From the NCBI GenBank assembly GCA_046704385.1, contig JBJKSB010000024.1:1-23763 (forward strand): a stretch of DNA of 23,763 bases, in the 5' to 3' direction. The translations under genes and the position numbers were made by a program. The first letter of the stretch is position 1. Each line of letters starts with the position of its first letter. Positions 21,413 through 23,763 of the stretch are shown one piece after another. The DNA comes from GH45 sp046704385 (lineage in GTDB: Bacteria; Bacteroidota; Bacteroidia; Bacteroidales; SZUA-534). The notes under the pieces were generated by a model. The model ran no database searches. It had not been told where the DNA came from and was given only the letters and a program-made list of their open reading frames with translations.

Positions 21413-22822
21413 TTATTCATTATAACCTAAAATATTAAGCATATCGTCAACGGTTTGTTCGTTGCGGTACACATAATCAATAAAATTCCCTTTTTCGTCA
21501 CGATCGACAATTACGTGCTTTGGAGCCGGTATTAAACAATGTTTTATACCACCGTATCCACTGATGGAATCCTGATATGCCCCGGTATGAAAGAAACCAA
21601 GGTATAAAGGTTCTTTATCCTTATCGTCAAAAGTCGGCAATAATATTTGCTGATTCAAATCCTCAGAGTTGTAATAATCGGAATGGTCGCAGCTGATACC
21701 GCCAATATTTACCCGTGCATATTCATTTTCCCATTTATTTACAGGCAGTAAAATGAATTTTTCATAAATCGACCATGCATCTGGAATGGTATTCATTAGG
21801 CTGTTATCAATAATATACCATTTTTCCTTGTCGTTCTGCTGTTTCTGTTCAATCACTTTAAAAACAATAGCTCCACTCTCCCCTACGGTATACTTGCCAA
21901 ATTCGGTAAATATATCAGGTTCAGTAACTCCTTCGGCTGAACACAAATTTTTAATATTATTTACAATTTCACGAATCATGTATTCGTAATCGTATTCAAA
22001 ACCAAGGTGATTCCTTATTGGGAATCCACCACCAAGATTTAATGAATTTAAGGATGGGCAAACTTTTTTCAGCTCAATGTATTTTGAAACGGCTTTGTTA
22101 AATTCGCCCCAATAATACAAACTGTCTTTGATACCCGAGTCAACAAAGAAGTGAAGCATCTTTAGTTCCAGGTTCGGATTGTCCTTAATTTTTTTATTAT
22201 AGTAATCAAGTATCTCGGTATGCCGGATACCTAGTCTTGAGGTGTAATAGGCCGATTGTGGTTCTTCATCAATTGCCATCCGAATGCCTACCTGGATTTT
22301 TGTATCACCTGAAAGTTGTGTAATACGATCGAGCTCCTTTGGGCTGTCAAGCACGATAATACTGTTTTTAAAACCCATTTTTTTCAAACGGAGAATTTTA
22401 ACAATATAATCGTCAGTTTTATAGCCATTATGCACAAGAATGCGCGATTTATCAACCTCGCCTTTTTTTAAAAGCTTTTCAATTAAATCGATATCAAATG
22501 ATGATGAAGTTTCAATATTTACGTTATGTTTTAAAGCGGCACTTATAACATGGTGAAAGTGACAACATTTTGTACAATAACAATAATGATATTTTCCTTT
22601 ATATCCACTGGCCTTTATGGCACGATTAAATAAATTACGCGCCCGTTTTATCTGGTCGCCAATACGCGGCAGGTAAACAAGTTTAAACGGGGTACCATAT
22701 TTTTCGATGAGATATTTTAGCGAAACGCCATGGAAGGTAAGGTATTCATCTCTTAAATCAAATCCCTCTTGAGGGAAATAGTAGCTTTGATCTACCAAAT
22801 CGAAATAACTGTTTTTCATCAT
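21413..22822 (-). CDS. speA: Arginine decarboxylase, PLP fold type III (alanine-racemase-like)
   Basis: A 469-residue protein. The PLP lysine is most likely Lys85 in YHYCYCTKCCHFHHV, the Bacteroidota version of the family's Y-x-x-K motif. It is followed by NVNIETSSSFDIDLIEKLL, a VGIRMAID segment, HFFVDSG, LNLGGGFPI (phosphate-binding glycines) and FTEFGKYTVGESGAIVF. The C-terminal part has GGISCDHSDYY and GFFHTGAYQDSISGYGGIKHC. It should convert arginine to agmatine in the cytoplasm. It is shorter than E. coli-type SpeA (about 630-660 residues), as usual for this branch. The next gene encodes a DHS-like enzyme on the same strand. The 268-bp AT-rich region upstream (22823-23090) shows only an imperfect -7 box (TTAATTTG, minus strand near 22862). 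Confidence 0.85.
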   Translation of the reverse strand: MMKNSYFDLVDQSYYFPQEGFDLRDEYLTFHGVSLKYLIEKYGTPFKLVYLPRIGDQIKRARNLFNRAIKASGYKGKYHYCYCTKCCHFHHVISAALKHNVNIETSSSFDIDLIEKLLKKGEVDKSRILVHNGYKTDDYIVKILRLKKMGFKNSIIVLDSPKELDRITQLSGDTKIQVGIRMAIDEEPQSAYYTSRLGIRHTEILDYYNKKIKDNPNLELKMLHFFVDSGIKDSLYYWGEFNKAVSKYIELKKVCPSLNSLNLGGGFPIRNHLGFEYDYEYMIREIVNNIKNLCSAEGVTEPDIFTEFGKYTVGESGAIVFKVIEQKQQNDKEKWYIIDNSLMNTIPDAWSIYEKFILLPVNKWENEYARVNIGGISCDHSDYYNSEDLNQQILLPTFDDKDKEPLYLGFFHTGAYQDSISGYGGIKHCLIPAPKHVIVDRDEKGNFIDYVYRNEQTVDDMLNILGYNE

Positions 22823-23068
22823 TACAGAACCATAAAAAGTGTGTTTAAGTTTTTTGCAAATTAAGTTTAAATTTTTAATTTTTTTTTAAAAAAATAAATT
22901 CAATAAAATCTTATATGTATCTATTTTTTAGGTGGTTATTGTTTGTTGCATTTTTTTAATTATAAAAAGGGAACCCGATAAACATCAAATTTTTATCTAT
23001 TACTATAATTATGGTGATTAACGATTAATTGTCCGGGAGTTTTTTAGAATTAAACTTAGGCTTTTAAT

Positions 23069-23076
23069 TACATTTG
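23069..23076 (+). promoter_or_regulatory. -7 box for the 23091 gene
   Basis: TACATTTG matches TAnnTTTG exactly, 14 bp before the ATG. The -33 region is T-rich (GAGTTTTTTAG) without a clean TTTG. Confidence 0.5.
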
Positions 23077-23090
23077 CAAAAAATTTACAG

Positions 23091-23603
23091 ATGGAAAATA
23101 AACAATCAAATATTCGTGCTTTGCTTTTGAGTAACGATGAAAAGATAGTTAAGGAAAATATTGAAAAACTAAGGGAATCGGGCACCGACAATGATTTAGT
23201 TTTACTGGCTGAAATTTATAAAAATATAGAACCCAATGACATTAAATTTTCGATCAGCCAGTTATTCAGCGATGTTCAAAACCAAAAAAGTACCGATACT
23301 ATCGTCAGGCTTATAAAAACCACCGACGACAAAAGCGTGCTTAAAATGCTGATCTCATCCTGTTGGCAATCAAGGCTGAATTATATTGATCATTTTGAAT
23401 TATTTATCGATATGCTGTTACACGAGCCTTTTGAAATTGCTTTTGAGGCTTTCACGGTTATTGAAAGTTTCGAGGAAATCACCACGCAATCAAGAATTTC
23501 AGCACTGGTTGAATATGTTAATAAGAATTTAGAAACATGTAAACCTGAGAACACTGGGTTGGCTGATGACCTGGTAAAAATTATTGAAAATTACAGCCTA
23601 TAA
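23091..23603 (+). CDS. HEAT-like repeat protein, hypothetical
   Basis: A 170-residue all-helical protein with helical pairs resembling HEAT/ARM repeats: LLLSNDEKIVKENIEKLRES, NDLVLLAEIYKN, DTIVRLIKTTDDKSVLKMLI, FIDMLLHEPFEIAFEAFTVI. It is acidic overall, without signal peptide or catalytic motif. Such small proteins in Bacteroidota probably act as protein-binding scaffolds, and no partner is evident. It is monocistronic, with a good -7 box 14 bp before its ATG and a strong hairpin overlapping its stop codon. Confidence 0.75.
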   Translation: MENKQSNIRALLLSNDEKIVKENIEKLRESGTDNDLVLLAEIYKNIEPNDIKFSISQLFSDVQNQKSTDTIVRLIKTTDDKSVLKMLISSCWQSRLNYIDHFELFIDMLLHEPFEIAFEAFTVIESFEEITTQSRISALVEYVNKNLETCKPENTGLADDLVKIIENYSL

Positions 23604-23628
23604 AAAAACCCGGATTTACCGGGTTTTT
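23604..23628. terminator. Bidirectional terminator between convergent genes
   Basis: AAAAACCCGG (23604-23613) pairs with CCGGGTTTTT (23619-23628) across ATTTA. Both strands have the T-run, so it can serve the HEAT-like gene and the converging gene ending at 23630. Confidence 0.88.
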
Positions 23629-23629
23629 A

Positions 23630-23763
23630 TTATTCAAAATTCGAAAAATATTTCATAAACTGGGTGCGCTGATAAATTGCCGGATCAGGTATTGACCGGC
23701 AACTCATCAATCCCCGGATACTGTCAACAGTTTCAAAACCCCTTTGTCTCATCCATTTCTCCA
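23630..23763 (-). CDS. C-terminus of a probable dihydroorotate-dehydrogenase-like protein (partial)
   Basis: The minus strand gives an open frame running off the window and ending in TAA at 23630. The 43 visible residues include EKWMRQRGFETVDSIRGLMS, then SIPDPAIYQRTQFMKYFSNF. The WM-x-x-x-G-[FY]-x-S/T-x-x-x-x-RG-x-[LM]-S ... D-P-x-x-Y-x-R-x-Q-[FY]-MK pattern recalls the C-terminal end of dihydroorotate-dehydrogenase-like flavoproteins of Bacteroidota. The call rests on this tail alone. Confidence 0.6.
   Translation of the reverse strand, partial: EKWMRQRGFETVDSIRGLMSCRSIPDPAIYQRTQFMKYFSNFE

Overview
The window comes from a member of the Bacteroidota (best guess: a marine or anaerobic Marinilabiliales/Bacteroidales-like genome). 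It is AT-rich, ribosome binding sites of the Shine-Dalgarno type are essentially absent, several promoters match the Bacteroidota form TTTG-N19-21-TAnnTTTG, and the host genes (DUF5916 outer-membrane protein, histidine kinase with an LFGGLWIKFSD membrane anchor, arginine decarboxylase plus deoxyhypusine-synthase-like pair) are typical of that phylum.

Layout. (1) 1-2143, host: the 3' part of a fused aconitase-superfamily hydro-lyase and an FKBP-type prolyl isomerase. (2) 2144-2217: tRNA-Arg(UCU). (3) 2204-16141: a 13.9 kb integrated element bounded by a 15-bp exact direct repeat of the tRNA 3' end (2204-2218 and 16127-16141), with a tyrosine integrase just inside its right end. (4) 16142-23763, host: DUF5916 protein with a Crp-like regulator, a sensor histidine kinase, a polyamine operon (arginine decarboxylase and DHS-like enzyme), a HEAT-like protein and the end of a probable dihydroorotate-dehydrogenase-like gene.

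The element. Its right and central part is one long leftward gene series: integrase, a small HTH-like protein (paralogue A), then a translationally coupled set (DUF3853-like HTH, RhuM/antirepressor-like protein, DnaD-like replication protein), two small proteins, an 1145-residue tail tape-measure protein, a 105-residue protein, a Mu gpF-like minor head protein, two unknown proteins and paralogue B of the HTH-like protein. Its left part holds small accessory genes, an XRE repressor divergent from a radC gene that is broken by an in-frame TAG, and a 784-bp stretch without genes. No terminase, portal, major capsid, tail tube or relaxase gene is visible, so the element cannot build a particle alone. 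A phage satellite or a reorganised prophage remnant fits best. The tape-measure-before-MuF order is not what a simple deletion of a normal prophage would leave.

The most unusual structure is the gene-free stretch 3224-4007. It holds about a dozen pairs of 9-bp boxes. The two boxes of a pair start exactly 11 bp apart, and most pairs are spaced about 34 bp. The variable bases differ from pair to pair but usually match within a pair. A 17-bp hairpin and a second degenerate repeat family of AAATTT-centred palindromes follow. I do not recognise this arrangement and consider it the best candidate for something undescribed.
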